Source of the DNA: Channallabes apus
Lineage: Eukaryota; Chordata; Actinopteri; Siluriformes; Clariidae
Assembly (NCBI GenBank): GCA_030522415.1
Contig: CM060118.1
Location: forward strand, 16,608,151 to 16,672,150
Length of the DNA stretch: 64,000 nt
Direction: 5' to 3'
Position 1 is the first letter of the stretch. Every line of letters starts with the position of its first letter. The notes under the pieces were generated by a model that worked only from the letters and a program-made list of their open reading frames with translations, searched no databases and had not been told where the DNA came from. Below are positions 1 through 13,045 of the stretch, piece after piece. The position numbers were made by a program, and so were the translations under genes.

Positions 1-253
1 GTTACAACATTCTGTATTATTACAGTAACTTGAGTATATGGGTTAGTTATTGTTAATGATTTTACTTCTTATCCATTTTGACTTTTCTTTAAATTGTGCT
101 CACACACTCACATTCACACACATTGATGCACACTTTGACACATTGAGTCAATTGCACTTTTGTGTGTTGCCAGGTTTGGAAAGACTTACGGTAAATCCCA
201 GCAGAGAGCCTTCGTCGAACAGGAACAGTGACTACGAGTCATATGGCGGTTAA
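1..253 (+). CDS. Possible 3'-terminal coding exon of an unidentified gene
   Basis: A pyrimidine-rich tract and a cag acceptor end near 173. The following exon, read with two bases completing a split codon, encodes about 26 residues rich in Ser, Arg and Asn, ending SDYESYGG before TAA at 251-253. AATAAA signals follow at about 484, 741 and 781, which would suit a 3' UTR. I do not recognise the protein; the hydrophilic, Ser/Tyr-rich tail gives no function. The rest of the gene would lie left of the window. It could equally be a chance open frame behind a chance acceptor. Confidence 0.3.
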
Positions 254-1214
254 ACTTCTCTCGTACAGTGTAGGAGTTTGTGAAAATATTTCTCTTGAAT
301 GGGCTGAATTTACACGAAGATAACATAACATCCAGTCTGACATCAAATTTTGCCAAACTTCAAATTAATATATATTCAATCAGTTTTAGGAATGTTTTTA
401 CTTCATCTAACCCACATGCTCTGTCAGTATTGATTTTTTTATTTGTAAATTTGCTACTAATTTATATTTTTATAAAAAAAATAAATAAATAAACACCAAT
501 TTCCACACAGAATGCTAAAGAGTATTGTTTATTTATTTTTTGGCTGTTTTTAAACCTGAGATTGATTCATAAACCTAAAATATTTTTCTTTATCTGCTTG
601 AACTTCTCTGAATTGTTATAAACTAAACTATCTATTATATTGTCTCTTGTTTTTGTTTTCATATTGTATACATTGTATCTATTTTTAACTAATGCATTCT
701 GTTGTAAAGATAAAATATGTGATGTGGTGTTAAAGTGTTTAAATAAATATTTGGTAATATTTTACTTTAAAGTTCTTAAAATAAATAAAGTTTTGTGCAC
801 TAGGTAACATAAACACCAGAATTAATAAACAATAAGTACTGTTAACAAAGTAAGTTAGCATTTTCATTTATTTCATTACATTTTTAAAAGCACTGCCGGG
901 GAGCAGCCGAAAGACCAACAACAACAACTTTTTGTTGAAGTGCTAATGAAGTACACATGCAATGACTGGGTTTTCAAATTGAGAAAATCAAGATAGGTTA
1001 AATAAGTAAAATATATATATATTTTAGCATGAGGATATGATAAATGTTGATCGCTTCCTGAACTCTGGACTGTGGATGTAAATACTGAAACTTGCTTTTC
1101 AGTCTCAATTCAACCAATTATCAAACACACACACATATCTATATATATATGTGTGTGTTATTTAGTTAATTGTTTAGTAACTGGTTCACTCATCTTAATG
1201 TGTTACACAATGTC
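254..1214. other. AT-rich stretch, possible 3' UTR and downstream intergenic DNA
   Basis: Several AATAAA or AATAAATAAA signals occur (about 480-492, 741, 781, 826), compatible with a 3' UTR of the exon before. No gene, RNA or recognisable mobile element seen beyond a short CA/TA microsatellite near 1127-1156. Confidence 0.4.
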
Positions 1215-1580
1215 AGTTAGATGGGACTTTAAATTCAATTCAATTTCAATTAAATTTTATTTGTATTGAATGTATGGAATATGAATGTGTATGAATCAAA
1301 ATGGTCAGATTGTCCCTGGTGAGCAAGCCGAGGGTGACAGTGGCAAGAAAAAACTCCCCGAGATGGTAATAGGAAGAAACCTTGAGAGGAACCAGACTCA
1401 ACAGGGAACCCATCCTCATCTGGGTGAAACAGAGAGCAGGAAATTATCTGCATTCATACTGTTTTAGGTGGCAAGCAGTTCAGCTATAACAATTGATGTT
1501 AATATGGAGTCCAGGTAGTTATTTGAGGCTCAGGAAGACTTGTAGGAAATTCCAATCTTGAACTAAATAACTGCAGCCAA
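1215..1580 (-). repeat. Dispersed teleost retroposon, 3' end with TTGAA-type tail
   Basis: Read on the minus strand this contains the block around CACCCAGATGAGGATGGGTT, then CTCAGGGAGTTTTTC and a tail that decays into AAATTGAATTGAA. The same sequence lies in the opposite orientation at 26690-27104, so it is a dispersed family. The pentameric tail suggests copying by a LINE. I cannot name the family with certainty. Confidence 0.6.
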
Positions 1581-1663
1581 GTCAAGTGCTTAGAGAAACA
1601 GCTGTCAACACCAGTCGAGGCCAGAACCAACTTTAAAGCATTTCCTTTGTAAACATTACCTCT

Positions 1664-1682
1664 CTCTCTCTCGCCCTCTCTC

Positions 1683-1726
<44 letters not shown>
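1664..1726. repeat. Compound (TC)n/(TG)n microsatellite
   Basis: A run of CT dinucleotides with a CCCTC interruption is followed by about 18 TG units, ending near 1726. Confidence 0.9.
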
Positions 1727-1727
<1 letters not shown>

Positions 1728-2499
1728 GAGCATGATTCCCATTATGTGAATTTGGGTGGAGGTAGACAGAGAGAGAGGGGGAGTGTGAGAGCAGGTGATG
1801 ATGGGAGACAGGCAGAGAGGAATATGAATGCACAGCTTTGCAGAACTGTGGTTTCCTGTCGTGTTTGGACTAACTTCCTGTTTGTGTTATTTCTGTCGTT
1901 CATTCTCTCTCTCTTGCTCTAAAAATATTGCAGGTTCAGAAGAGCTCCATCAACAGAGTGCAGGAATTTCACTCATTCATTTATTTTCTGTCCATTGCTT
2001 TCTCCCTTCCTTTCTTTTATCATAAATTATCGTGTAGGCTTTTCTTGATTTACATTATCTTTTTCTGTCCTTATTGCAGCCAACTGGCTTACTTTCTATT
2101 GATATAATTTATTATAAGCACTGAAAATTTTAAGATTAAATAAGCAATGAAAAGATGGTGGACTAAGTAGAGTTAACAATCCACTTGTTCCACGCACCAA
2201 TTAGTGCCCTTGATTAGGTGTTAAGTCTCAATTCCTTCCGATGTTAGAAGCTATTGAGCTGTGATTTCAGTGTAAATGAAGCAAAAATCTAGGAAATTTT
2301 AACAACTTATTATTGTTATTATTGAGACAACGTGTTGTTTAAAATGACAATGTTATCAGATGTTTATTCTTGCTGAAAGTGTTTCCGTGACTGTATTTGA
2401 ATGTGGCTTTTGGCAGGCAGCTGCCCTCCCCTCAACACTGCAGACCGTACTGATCTACTTTCACCCATGCTGCAACCAACCATTGTGTAATTAAGTTGC
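1727..2499. other. No gene seen
   Basis: AT-rich sequence with a purine-rich GAGA patch near 1765-1820. No exon, RNA gene or transposon that I can support. Confidence 0.5.
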
Positions 2500-2630
2500 A
2501 TTCATTCATTCATTCATTCATTTTCTATACCGCTTAATCCTGTGTTCAGGGTCGCGGGGGACCTGGAGCCTATCCCAGGAGACTTTGGGCACTAGGCGGG
2601 GTACACCCTGGACAGGGTGCCAATCCATTA
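2500..2630 (-). repeat. tRNA-derived SINE, 3' fragment
   Basis: Starts with (ATTC)n then a block containing TATACCGCTTAATCC, GGGTCGCGGGGGACC, CCTATCCCAGGAGA and GGGTACACCCTGGACAGGGT. This matches the 3' half of the fuller copy at 50544-50869. The tRNA-like head is absent here, as expected of a truncated copy in minus orientation. Confidence 0.75.
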
Positions 2631-2995
2631 AGTTGTAATTAATAGATATTAGAAACCTGGGATGTAGAGTGATACATAGAGTTAAACAACCCACTGTTGT
2701 TACCATCTAGTATTATCACCACTTGTGGAATGCATTTCATCCAATTAGATTACTTGGTTCGATCTAACTGTTGTATAATGCTTGATTAATACTGGTCATA
2801 TATGATAAATGTAAGAATATGTGCAGTTTTAGTAAAAAAGTTTTCATACATTCACAGCAATATTCAGCTTATCTATATACCAGTGTTGAAAAATAGACAT
2901 GCACATATTTAGCATTAATTCATCAATTTAGTATTACTTGGTTTTGTCCTGAAATATCTTCAAAATAAATCATGATTGAGATCAGCTGTCAGAAG
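2631..2995. other. No gene seen
   Basis: AT-rich DNA without a recognisable feature. Confidence 0.5.
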
Positions 2996-3570
2996 TCCCA
3001 ATATAAAAAGTGTTTGTTTGACAACACTAACTTTGACCCTGGCAAAGTTTAAGGAGCTCAGTGCAGATCTGAGGGAAAAAAAATGCTAGAAAGTTTGTCA
3101 AAACACCCAAATTATCACACCTACTGTAACACCTTAGGATGGCCAGGAACAACTAAAAAGCACTGTCCAAAAAGAAACCCCAACTCCAAACAAAACATCT
3201 ACAAGCTCATCTAAAGTTTGCAGCTGACCACATGAACAGTGAAAAAGCTTTCTGAGGGAAATATGATATGTTTAATAGAGTAAAGGTCCAATCCAAAGAG
3301 CACCGTACTAGCTCTTAAACGTGTCTGTGGTGCTATCATGCTTTGGAGCTGTTCTGCTGCCAGTGGAACTGGTGCACTGCACAAAGTGGATAGAATAACG
3401 AAGAATGCAGACCACAAAATTTTTGAACCTAACCTCAAATAATCAGGTGAGTTGTTGAAACCTGGACAAAATTGAGTGTTCCAACAGAACAGTGACCTCA
3501 ACTTACATCAATGCTTGTTGTTAAATGGATAAAGCAGGCTACTTTTAAGCATTTGGAGCCTCAAACTTAT
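2996..3570 (+). mobile_element. Decayed Tc1/mariner transposase remnant
   Basis: Around 3330-3395 the plus strand still reads like the Tc1 block MLWSCSAASGTGALHK. Near 3478-3495 TTCCAACAGAACAGTGAC is the degenerate FQQDNDP catalytic box. No long frame survives and termini are not defined. An old, dead copy. Confidence 0.65.
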
Positions 3571-4104
3571 ATTAAAATGTAGACTGCTTAAAAATAAGGT
3601 CAGTACCAGAAAACCAACAAATTTATCAAATCCTAATATGAAGAAGAGTGGTACAATATCCAAGCAGAAATCGTCCAGAAGTTTTGTAGTTTCATCATCT
3701 GCAACATTCCGTTTACTGCTAGGTTTACTGTATGTATCTTTTTTGATTGTGTATGTTTAAATCTGACCGTATGTTCATTTCAAAACCCCCCCAAAATTTC
3801 TATGACATTCATGTTCATGATGAGTTTATTTATGAATTGAACTGTAACCTGAAATTATATGGGCTTAAATAATGCAAACAAGACATCTAAAAATATTTCT
3901 GATGCTTTAAAAGACATTTTGAAGTAAAAAGGCTGTTGTACATACATAATAAATTATTCTAATATGATGGTAGCACTATCAAATGTTGAATTAATTAGAA
4001 AACTAGATTTTTAAAATACATTTGTGTATAGTGACTAAAATAATACATTGTAAAATATCAAATGTTAATATGTGAAAATATTAAGGATAGATTACTGTAT
4101 ACAG

Positions 4105-4395
4105 GGCAGCCCAAAAATTTGGATCAATAGGCAAAATACTTGTACTGTACCGACTTTGTGGCACTTGTGTATGTTGAATACAAGAATATTGAATACTTAA
4201 TATGATTTACATATTACACACAAATATGATTTACTGCTTTTGTGCAGCAGTTGTTCTGGGCTGATTTCAATAGACTACTAACTACAGTTGACTCCATGGC
4301 AAAAAGGTGATATCTGGTTACTGTTGTATTTTTCTATTTTCAGTTGTTTAATATAAGAAAAATACCTATGGATCCAGAATTTTGGGCAATAATTA
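4105..4395. mobile_element. Possible MITE with imperfect terminal inverted repeats
   Basis: GCAGCCCAAAAATTTGGATC at about 4108-4127 and the reverse complement of GGATCCAGAATTTTGGGC at about 4369-4388 pair imperfectly, enclosing about 280 bp with no coding capacity. Weak evidence: only the ends match. Confidence 0.3.
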
Positions 4396-5829
4396 ACTTT
4401 TATCATCAATATTCAACTTTTCATCAATAATTCATCAGTTTCATAATGAACAGTAGTATCTTTTTCAAAACTAATATATTTATACTCTAGTTTCAGCTTC
4501 CTATAATTAATTTAAATTTGGATATTGCTGGTAGAATAATTTCTACCTAGAGTATCTAGAACATTAGTACTGTCAACAAATATAATTTTTTTAAAGCAGT
4601 GCTTCTCTAATAGCAGTGTGGGAGAGAGGTAGAGAGGGGGTTTGGGTATGTGCCATCTCTTCCTTATCCTCGGGTCAGGAAAGCGGATTATCTCTTTAAT
4701 TTGAATGAGGTTACAGCAGAGCACAATGACATCTGACAACAGGTTGCACATAGAGATTAGCACTGGAAATAAATTCCTGCACATTCCTCCATCATCCATG
4801 GAGCTGCAACACAAATATGAGTTATATGAATGAAGTAGTTTGTACATTCTTTTGTTGCATTTGCTTAAATTGTTACTATTAACTGCAAATATTTTTACAT
4901 GAACAAATGTGCCATATGGATGAAAAATGGTTTGTTTTAGAGCTTTAGTTAATCAGCACCAAATGCATGGATGTACAGTACAGTACATTACAGTACATAA
5001 GTGCAAAAGAATAAGCAGCTGTGTTTATCATTGTGTTGGTGTGTGTGTGGGAGAATGGTTGCGATTGTCTGACATCCTGAGTGTGTGCATGCTTTGTGTG
5101 GTTTATTGCTATAGGTTTAAGCTAAGCTCTTTGTCTCTAATCTCTATTCTATTTCATCACTAAATTAAAGTAAATCTGATAGTGGAATATTCTGAGCTGC
5201 TCTTTGGTAACCCGTCACATAAGGCAACTGGTCACAACGTTACAGAAGCTAAGATGAAACTGTAAAAACATTTATAAAGGCTTGTTCTTACATAAGTGAA
5301 ATATAAAAATGTCAAACTGACTTTAATTGTCAATAAAATATCAAGTATCTTTTAGTTTTTAAACGCATTTCGAAATGTTTATTAAGGTTTATGCCAGGAG
5401 TTATGAAGCTCTTAGGCATAATATATCACTAAAAGAAAGTGCTTATACTGTATAAAGTCTAACTACATTTTTCATTATTTAAAAATTAAATTTTTAATTG
5501 GAAAAGGATTTAAATAGTGCAAATTAGAGTAAAATTGGAATTTTCACTTCTCTTAATGGAGAAAACAACACACACAAACACACGCACTATATGCTAACAG
5601 GATTCTGACTTTAATATATTTTTGTATTAACCTCCTGTTAAATCAAACCTTAAATTACATTTACTTATATTAATTTACAATGGTGGGAAATAATTATTTA
5701 GATACATTTGCACTATTCAGTATGCTTTTACTTACTTTACTTTTGTACTTATTAATATAAAAGAAACCACACAAGCACAAAGGTGTGTTCTTGAAAATGG
5801 GAAAACATATTAAGACACCGTAAATGAAT
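4396..5829. other. No gene seen
   Basis: AT-rich intergenic DNA with short GT-rich patches (near 5035-5050). No supported exon or element. Confidence 0.5.
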
Positions 5830-6315
5830 AACACAAGTACCTTGTTGCACTGCCGTTTTTGGCAGTTACCTCTTCGAGACGTCTATGTAATGTACTTCTT
5901 ATAACGTCATCAGTTTTAGCCTCAACTCCCCAAGGTTATAAGGGGCCCTCTCATAGATTTATAATTTCATTCAATCCTCCATTAACAAAGCCAGACAAAT
6001 GCTAGGATTACTTTTCGTTTCATCTGATCAGCGCATATTGTTCCAACCAAGTTTTGACTTGTCTAAATGCTTCTAGAAATGCATCTCTGTGCCTCAGTTT
6101 CAGCGGAGGAGTATTGCGTGGGTTGTAGGAGCGGAGATGATTGCGATGTGTTTCAGAGGGCATTGTGCTCTGTGTAACTGTTGTTCCTGCTGTTGTCAGG
6201 TCATTCTGCAAATCTTTTTGAGTGACTGCTGGTTTTTCTTAATTAGCATCTTGTTAAATTCTTGTCTGGTGCTCCTGTGTGCGGAAGATTTGTTGTGGTT
6301 CTATGAATCCTAAAT
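5830..6315 (-). mobile_element. Decayed Tc1/mariner transposase remnant
   Basis: The minus strand at 6020-6211 reads through the stretch TTAGTTVTQSTM...HRN, the typical second helix-turn-helix region of Tc1 transposases, followed by a weak match to the first catalytic Asp region. The rest is broken and ends are not clear. Confidence 0.6.
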
Positions 6316-6731
6316 GTATTATTATAGTTGCATACCTATATTATAATGCAGTACAATTGTAGAGATAGGGCTATATATGCTATATATTATGTCTGAGTTG
6401 TTTAATAATGTCATACCTGAAAACTTCAAGACATTCACCTTTATCATGATTGCTATTTGTTGCAAAAATGTTTTTTTTAATATATTTGTTTCTGCATTTT
6501 TATAAGCACATTATGCATGTGAATTCTGAAGTGGATATATGCACTGGTGTATATAATGCAATCTACACATAATTATACCAGTATATTACAAACATCAACA
6601 GAAAAAAGTATCAGAATTCTTATTTCCCCTTGCTGTAAATCAAACAAACAACTTTTTGAGCATCAAAGCTAAGAGTTTCAACATTGGATTTACTATGTGT
6701 ATTTTCACTCGTAGTATTTTCTTCTACAGAT

Positions 6732-6841
<110 letters not shown>

Positions 6842-7339
6842 TACATATAAAAAAATTAAAGAAAGGGAGATGGGGAATGATATGAATTGGAACAAAGAGA
6901 AAGAGGGGAGATTAGCTGCATGTTGTGGGTGAGAGAGAAAGAATCAGAACATGAAAGAGGGAGAGAAAGGGGGAGGAAAATATTTAGAAAAAAATCCGGG
7001 CACAAGGGCTATACTTCAATGAGAAATAGCCATTAAAGCCATTGTTGGATAGATTGAAAGAACTGGCAAAACAGGAAGCTGTGTCACTCAGTATCATTAT
7101 GAGAAAAATATATAATATAACTTCTTTTAATTTAGTCATGCCTGAAGGGAGAGGCCAAAATTTTGCATTGTGTTTCACATTCTGGGGACACCAAACAGAT
7201 GAGGTAAGAAAATAGAATCATTTTGCTGCAGTCAGAGTAAACATACAGTAACTCTCAGCTGTAAACTGTTATAATTTTCTGCAATGTAATTACTACATAT
7301 TTTTCTTTGACTGGTATTTTTTTTGTTGTTGGTTGGTTG

Positions 7340-7340
<1 letters not shown>

Positions 7341-7403
<63 letters not shown>
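7341..7403. repeat. (GT)n microsatellite
   Basis: About 31 GT dinucleotides in a row, just upstream of the putative first exon of the TMEM132-like locus. Confidence 0.95.
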
Positions 7404-7404
<1 letters not shown>

Positions 7405-7455
7405 TTGATTTAGGAATAAAGTGATGGTGATGCTTGAAAATGTTACTTTCTGACC

Positions 7456-10400
7456 ATGAAACTGACCATATTTCTCTGCTACTTTGTGGTGCTTTGTAAG
7501 TTTTTAACAATTTGTATACACTGCATTAATATACAAAAAACAGATTTACATCCAGTACTATTGTAAGTGTCTGCTTCTATTCATTTAAATAATCCCAGTT
7601 TACTATGATGGTATTGACAAACACTTCTGTATTTTTTGTATATATTATTCTGTGTATATAATATATGAGATATTACTTAATTTTTTGTACTGCCCATATA
7701 CAGTACATATATACTAGTACATGCATGTATACATATGTACAATACTGTATTTAAGCCACTCCTCATTTCTCCATATTTTTGTTCCAAATAACCAGATAAA
7801 AAATTTTTTTATGTAGTCCAGTGAGAAATAGGTTCAGATGACAGATGATCAGGACATTTATTAGTATACTGGTGATGCTGAATGCTGAGTGGTTGAAAAG
7901 ATGAAATGATGAGAAATCGCTGCTCAGGTTGTTACATAAACAATAAAGTTTTAAATGGTATATTAAAGCACATGGCAGCTTGTTACAGTTTTTAATATAA
8001 AAATATGAGTTTAAGAAGTCAATTCTCTTATTAATACATAATAAGATCTACAACTTTTCTCCCCACTTCCTTAAACTCACCACTTTCTTAAACTCAAGCC
8101 CACACCCAGCCTCCACCCCTTCTTTCCCTGCCAGTTCAAATCTCTGTCCTTCCCCCATGGCACTCTGTCACCATTTCTCAGGCTGAGCTGAGCCTCCTCT
8201 TTACCAACTCCAGCACTTTCTCCTTTACACAGTCTCTGCTGCTTGTGCCTCCTGTAGGAACTGACTCTAAACCAGTCCTCCATGCTACATTTGGGTCTTA
8301 TTCTGTGACTCAGGTACTTTCCCAATATTATTCATTTTAACATTTACTGCGTTTAAAATGAATATTTGTCCACCACTTATCTTCCCTTGTTTTTCTTTTT
8401 CCTCCAGCTTGTTTCTGAACCTTTAGGTCTGATATCTGTACCTCCTGCCGCATACCTGCTTTCCAAATCAGATGAACAAAAATGGGAGACTGAACAAGAA
8501 GAAGGTTTTACAGTCAGAATGCTGTTTCACACGAAAGGTGATTTAAGCAGAAGAACATGTGTGATCCTTCATGCTTTTAAACAAACAGAGGAGCAAAAAG
8601 CATCATGTATTACCCAGGTATTGCCAAATAAGCTTTACATGTAATGCCTGCTTACAAGGTCTGTGTGAGCAAATAACATAACTGAATGATGTTAACAATT
8701 GTCTTGTAATGCGTAAACATTAAGCACTGGTGTATTCCTACAAATCAGTAAGTCAACTTACGGAGGTTATATTCTGTTTCACATTGTCACTGCACAGCAC
8801 GTTTGACTAATACCATGGCCACTGAACAGATGAAATATCAGTTTTGATGTTGGCAGCAAAAATAAAAACACTAACTTTATTGTCTATTTGTCTTTACTTT
8901 TTTTTATTGACTTGTTAAACAAGCTGTGTTGGCAGTCCTATAATTAGAATACTGAGATGAAAAATACACCATTGAGATGAAAAATCTTCCCATTTCTGAG
9001 TTTATGGCCCTAGCATTTTATCTAGTCTTTTGTCTCCCCTAAGCTAAATAATTGACACAAATGCATGACTAGAAAATCCAAAACGCACAATCTGCAATCA
9101 AGGTGTCAGAACTACTGAAATATGAAAAGAATGATTTACTAAGTAAAATTTCAGTTTCTGGGTCCACATCTGGCCCGTTCTCTATCAATAGATGACTGCT
9201 ACTTTAAGCGCTGCAGGATTTCACTGTTGTAGCAAGGCACTACACATCGTGCATTTACAAAGCATTTAGATAATTGGTTATGAAACAAGTTGTTTACTTG
9301 AAACCCTTCTGCTGGCTGCATTGATGTGCTCAGACTGTTTGATGTATTGATTTTTCTTTTTTTTAAATATTTTTCCCTTGCACCGCGATGATCAGAAGCC
9401 TCCACTAGGGCTGTGTGTGGTCACCATGAATTTACCCAAAGACTGGTTTAAACCTGATGAGACTGTTCATCTAAACCAGAGCCAAAGAGTCATACAACGG
9501 CATCCATACAGACTACGATCCCATAACCGCAGCCCGTGGAGGTCAAACTCCCCAGAATCTCTTAGGTCCAAACCTGGAGTCCTTAATGATATGATCCAGC
9601 TCTATTATTCTTCCTTTGGCAGTGAAACAAACCGTAATATGTCACCTCCAAGATGCTCTACGTGCAAGCAGTCGCAGAGAAATCTTTCCTACATTGGATC
9701 AGTAGCTCTTCCGGAAAAAGAAACCAAAACTAACAAACCGGTGCAAGTTTTTTCCTTCTCCTGTGAACATGATCAGGATGAGCTATGGCTGAATTCAGAT
9801 GTTCTAATTTACTACAACAAGGGGCCTGTGCGAGCTGGAAAACAAGGTGAAGTCTCAATAAATCTAAGGACGAATTTTAGTGGAGACTTCCTCATTTTGA
9901 AGTATGATTGGTTGTCCTTCGAATAACACATATTAAATCAACCAGTCTAAAAATTTGCAGTCAATGCTGATGTATATATATATTATTTTTTTTCTTTATT
10001 TTTTTTCTTAGGCTTAAAGTGAAGAAAGGATTATTGTCAGTACAAGCTCATCCACACAAAAACTCTCACCTCTGGGTTGTTAAAGTGCAGAACACATCAG
10101 GCCCCAACCATGACATTTCCATAATCTCTCACAGATCTGGTACTGTAATACACTGTAAAAAATAAATAGTCCATTTTATGGTAAAAGACCGGCAGCTGTG
10201 GTTGCCAGAATTCTACGGTAGCACCATTATTGCACTGCGGAAAAAAATAATAAACCGTAAATTTTACGGTAAAAAATGGCAGCTGTGGTTGTCAGAAGTT
10301 TACCGTAATTTTTTTTAAAGATTTTCTTTTTTTTTTAACGGTTTATAACTGTCTAATTAACATGTTTATGTTGTTATAAAAACAGTTTATTCCCGCCAAA

Positions 10401-12412
10401 TACCAGGGTTTACATTGTAACAAATATGGATCATAACCATGTTTTTGGGCAGACAATCTAAGTATGGCGGTGGCGGCGGGCAAAGTGGCGCGTGCTAGCG
10501 GCTGTCCTCGCCACAGTGATCAAAGGGTGGAATACCATTCACAAATTTGAAGTCCTTGGTTAATGTAAATTAGACGGCTATAAACCGTAGAAAAAACTAT
10601 TAATATCCATAAAATATACAGTATAATGTAGATCCTTGCACAATTTAGTGCCCAGTCAGGCCAGGGACAGCTTACCTACATGCTTGGATCGTGTGATTAG
10701 TTTGTGGATGAAACAGACCTGGTTCATGTTTGCCTGAGGATAGAGAACTCTCAGGTTTCAGCTCTTCCTGAGAAGAATTATGTAATTGGATTAGAGCCTG
10801 GAGTAACTTCATTAAATGTTAGTATTTAAAAACATAAATCTGAGAAATATTTATTTGTCACAGCATCATTTTAATATCATGATAGTATTTTAAAAGATCT
10901 ACTAATTTACTTTTAAGGCAGCTTCATTATGAATTATATGTTATACTTCCTCATCCCCTCTCAGTTGATATCTAGTCAATGGGATGGTGTGCTTGGCACT
11001 GCTGATGTCATTGTGACCTCTGAACCTGTGGCCCTTGCTGACATTTCTGTACATTTTAGTCGGTGATCTTCGTCTGTCAGTCACCTCAAGTGCTTTAAAT
11101 TCTACTTTCATCACAGCAACTGTGACTTCTCATAACACACTTAATAATTACGGACAAGTAAGTTATCATCGTTTTATTGGTACCTTTGTACTAGTAGTTA
11201 CAGTAACTACTATGATAGGTAGCACGGTTCCAGGCCCTCCAAGAACCCTACACAGGATAAGAGATACAGACACTGGATAGACAGATGGATGATTGTGTAT
11301 GATTGGGTGTCCATGTGCCTGAAGGTTGCCAGAGTTTGGGTCATCAGTAATGCAACATCCCTTGTTGTGAAGTCATAGATCATTATAGCCAATGATTGCT
11401 TAGCGTTGTTAGCATGGATGGGGACAGATGTGGTAGTAAGATAAGGATAAGATTAAACTTGTGTCATATTCTTGAACTTGCTTTTTCAAATGTCTTCTTA
11501 AGTTTTGAAACAAGATAAGAAATCGCTTTAAAAGTAGGGCACAAGTGCGGTCCCCACTAAACCAATTATTTCTCTTTCTCTCTTTTTACCTCTCTGTTGT
11601 TTTTTAGTTTTTCCATTTCTTTCCCTCATTACTCTTTCTCTCAGGAAGCTTCTTTTAGTGTTTGGCTTCAGTTTGGTAATGACACTACCATTCTGCTCTC
11701 TACGTTTAGTGAAATCCCTTTCTCTCTACATTTATCTTCACTATCTGAGTCTGTGGTTGCTATAACACCAGGCCCATCACAGCGTGTCCTTGCACAGGGA
11801 GATGGTGGAGGGCCCCTGGTGAAAGCAGAGCTTCTGGTCTCCACCTGTAAGCATGTGAGTGCTCACATTGAGATGGATGAGAACAAACAGGGTGGTGGAA
11901 CTCAGACACTGGCCAAAGGATCAGGGTGGATAAGGGTGAAACTAGACGAAGACCTCTGGCCTGTAGAACGTGAAGACCCTAACCTTGAGACGACTGATGC
12001 ATCAGATACTTTTGCAGAATTAGACACAAATGTGTATCATAACTTTGAACAGGAACATGCAACCCATAAGTCCACAAAGTACGGTGACAATACAAACAGT
12101 GACATGGTTTCCTGCCATGACTCAGCGAGGACAGTGTTGACACCCTTTCATTAAAAAAATGCAGTGGATTTTTTTCCTGACGCAGGGAATGGAGAAGAAA
12201 ACAATACAAACCAAGAGTTAATATTTGGAGTTGGAGCTGCCTTCTGTTTGCTGTGTCTTTCCTCACGTCTGTTCTTACTCAACCTCATGCCATGGGTGAT
12301 GAGGGAACTTGGGAAGAGAAAAAGTAAAGAAATGCCGAAACATATAGAGGGAGAGACATTCATTCAGGAAGAAGAGAATGTTAATAAGAATCAGGAGAAG
12401 ATGAGAAAGTAA
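7456..12412 (+). pseudogene. TMEM132-family transmembrane protein, probably degraded
   Basis: Exons with consistent phases: 7456-7495 (start and signal peptide MKLTIFLCYFVVL), 8135-8313, 8408-8617 (contains TCVILHAFKQTEEQKASC), 9396-9901 (PPLGLCVVTMNLPKDWF, LYYSSFG), 10012-10139 (KVKKGLLSVQA), 10632-10817, 10965-11157, and 11645-12412 (EASFSVWLQFG, then a membrane segment at about 12220-12290). These blocks follow the order of the TMEM132 family, single-pass membrane proteins with an N-terminal ectodomain of cohesin/Ig-like folds. Lesions: TAG at 10698-10700 where the family has Trp; a one-base frame change near 11059-11064; TAA at 12152-12154 before the membrane segment; and the central ectodomain exons are absent, leaving a phase clash between 10139 and 10632. 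AATAAA lies at 12721. The family call is firm. Which paralogue it derives from is not clear, and sequencing error is a poor explanation for so many defects. Confidence 0.75.
10145..10600. mobile_element. ACGGTAAA-rich non-autonomous repeat inside the TMEM132-like locus
   Basis: Contains two copies of a unit with GGTAAAA, then GGCAGCTGTGGTTG and a CAGAA...TACGGTA/TACCGTA end, at about 10180-10220 and 10260-10310, followed by ACGGTTTATAA. This looks like a teleost dispersed repeat built on TACGGTAAA. It sits where the missing central exons of the TMEM132-like gene should be. Boundaries are approximate. Confidence 0.45.
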
Positions 12413-12721
12413 GGAGAGATGATGAGAGCCGAGGACAGTCGATTTTTGTAAAGTCTTTCTGCACTTAGAACAGTTTGTCTCAGAAAGGTTAAACATTTTA
12501 ACTTGTAAATTAGAATAAAGTAAGATATTGTCCGTTAATCTGGTTGATGTGATTCCAAGAAAATCTATCCTCTCTAATCCTCACATTCAAACAAACCATT
12601 TGATTGTTTCAGTAGGTTACTTTAAATGTGTATTTGACATTTTTATGTACTATAATCCAGAAAGAATTGTTGCTGCTTTGCCTAATTTTGACTTCAACCA
12701 AGGTTTACTGATTTTCAATTA

Positions 12722-13045
12722 ATAAAAGAGACATTTGTCATTTTAAAGCCCTGACCTTTAGGCATGTTTTATTCACATCAAGTGGCTCTGTAGCACTTGA
12801 TTTGTTAACTCACACAAAATGGTGGTGAACGTTCGATCATGCACATTTGGTTAAACATAGAAACAGTATTTATTAAATGGAGTCTTAATAGTAGTAAAAT
12901 ATTCTAATTTGTACACAAGACTTGTTTAGGTACAAAGAATAATTCCTGTTGCTTTGTTTATATTACTGTGTTTTTAATGTCTTGATAAAGGAATACTTTG
13001 TGGTATAGAATATAAAATATTATAAAATATATAAATAGATATAAA
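12722..13045. other. No gene seen
   Basis: 3' flank of the TMEM132-like locus, AT-rich, no supported feature beyond the AATAAA at 12721. Confidence 0.4.

Noticed and set aside
7130..7210. Alternative first exon for the TMEM132-like gene (ATG at about 7139 before a GTAAG)
   Set aside because: The encoded peptide is not signal-like and the phase does not fit. The 7456 exon fits both the phase and the signal peptide.
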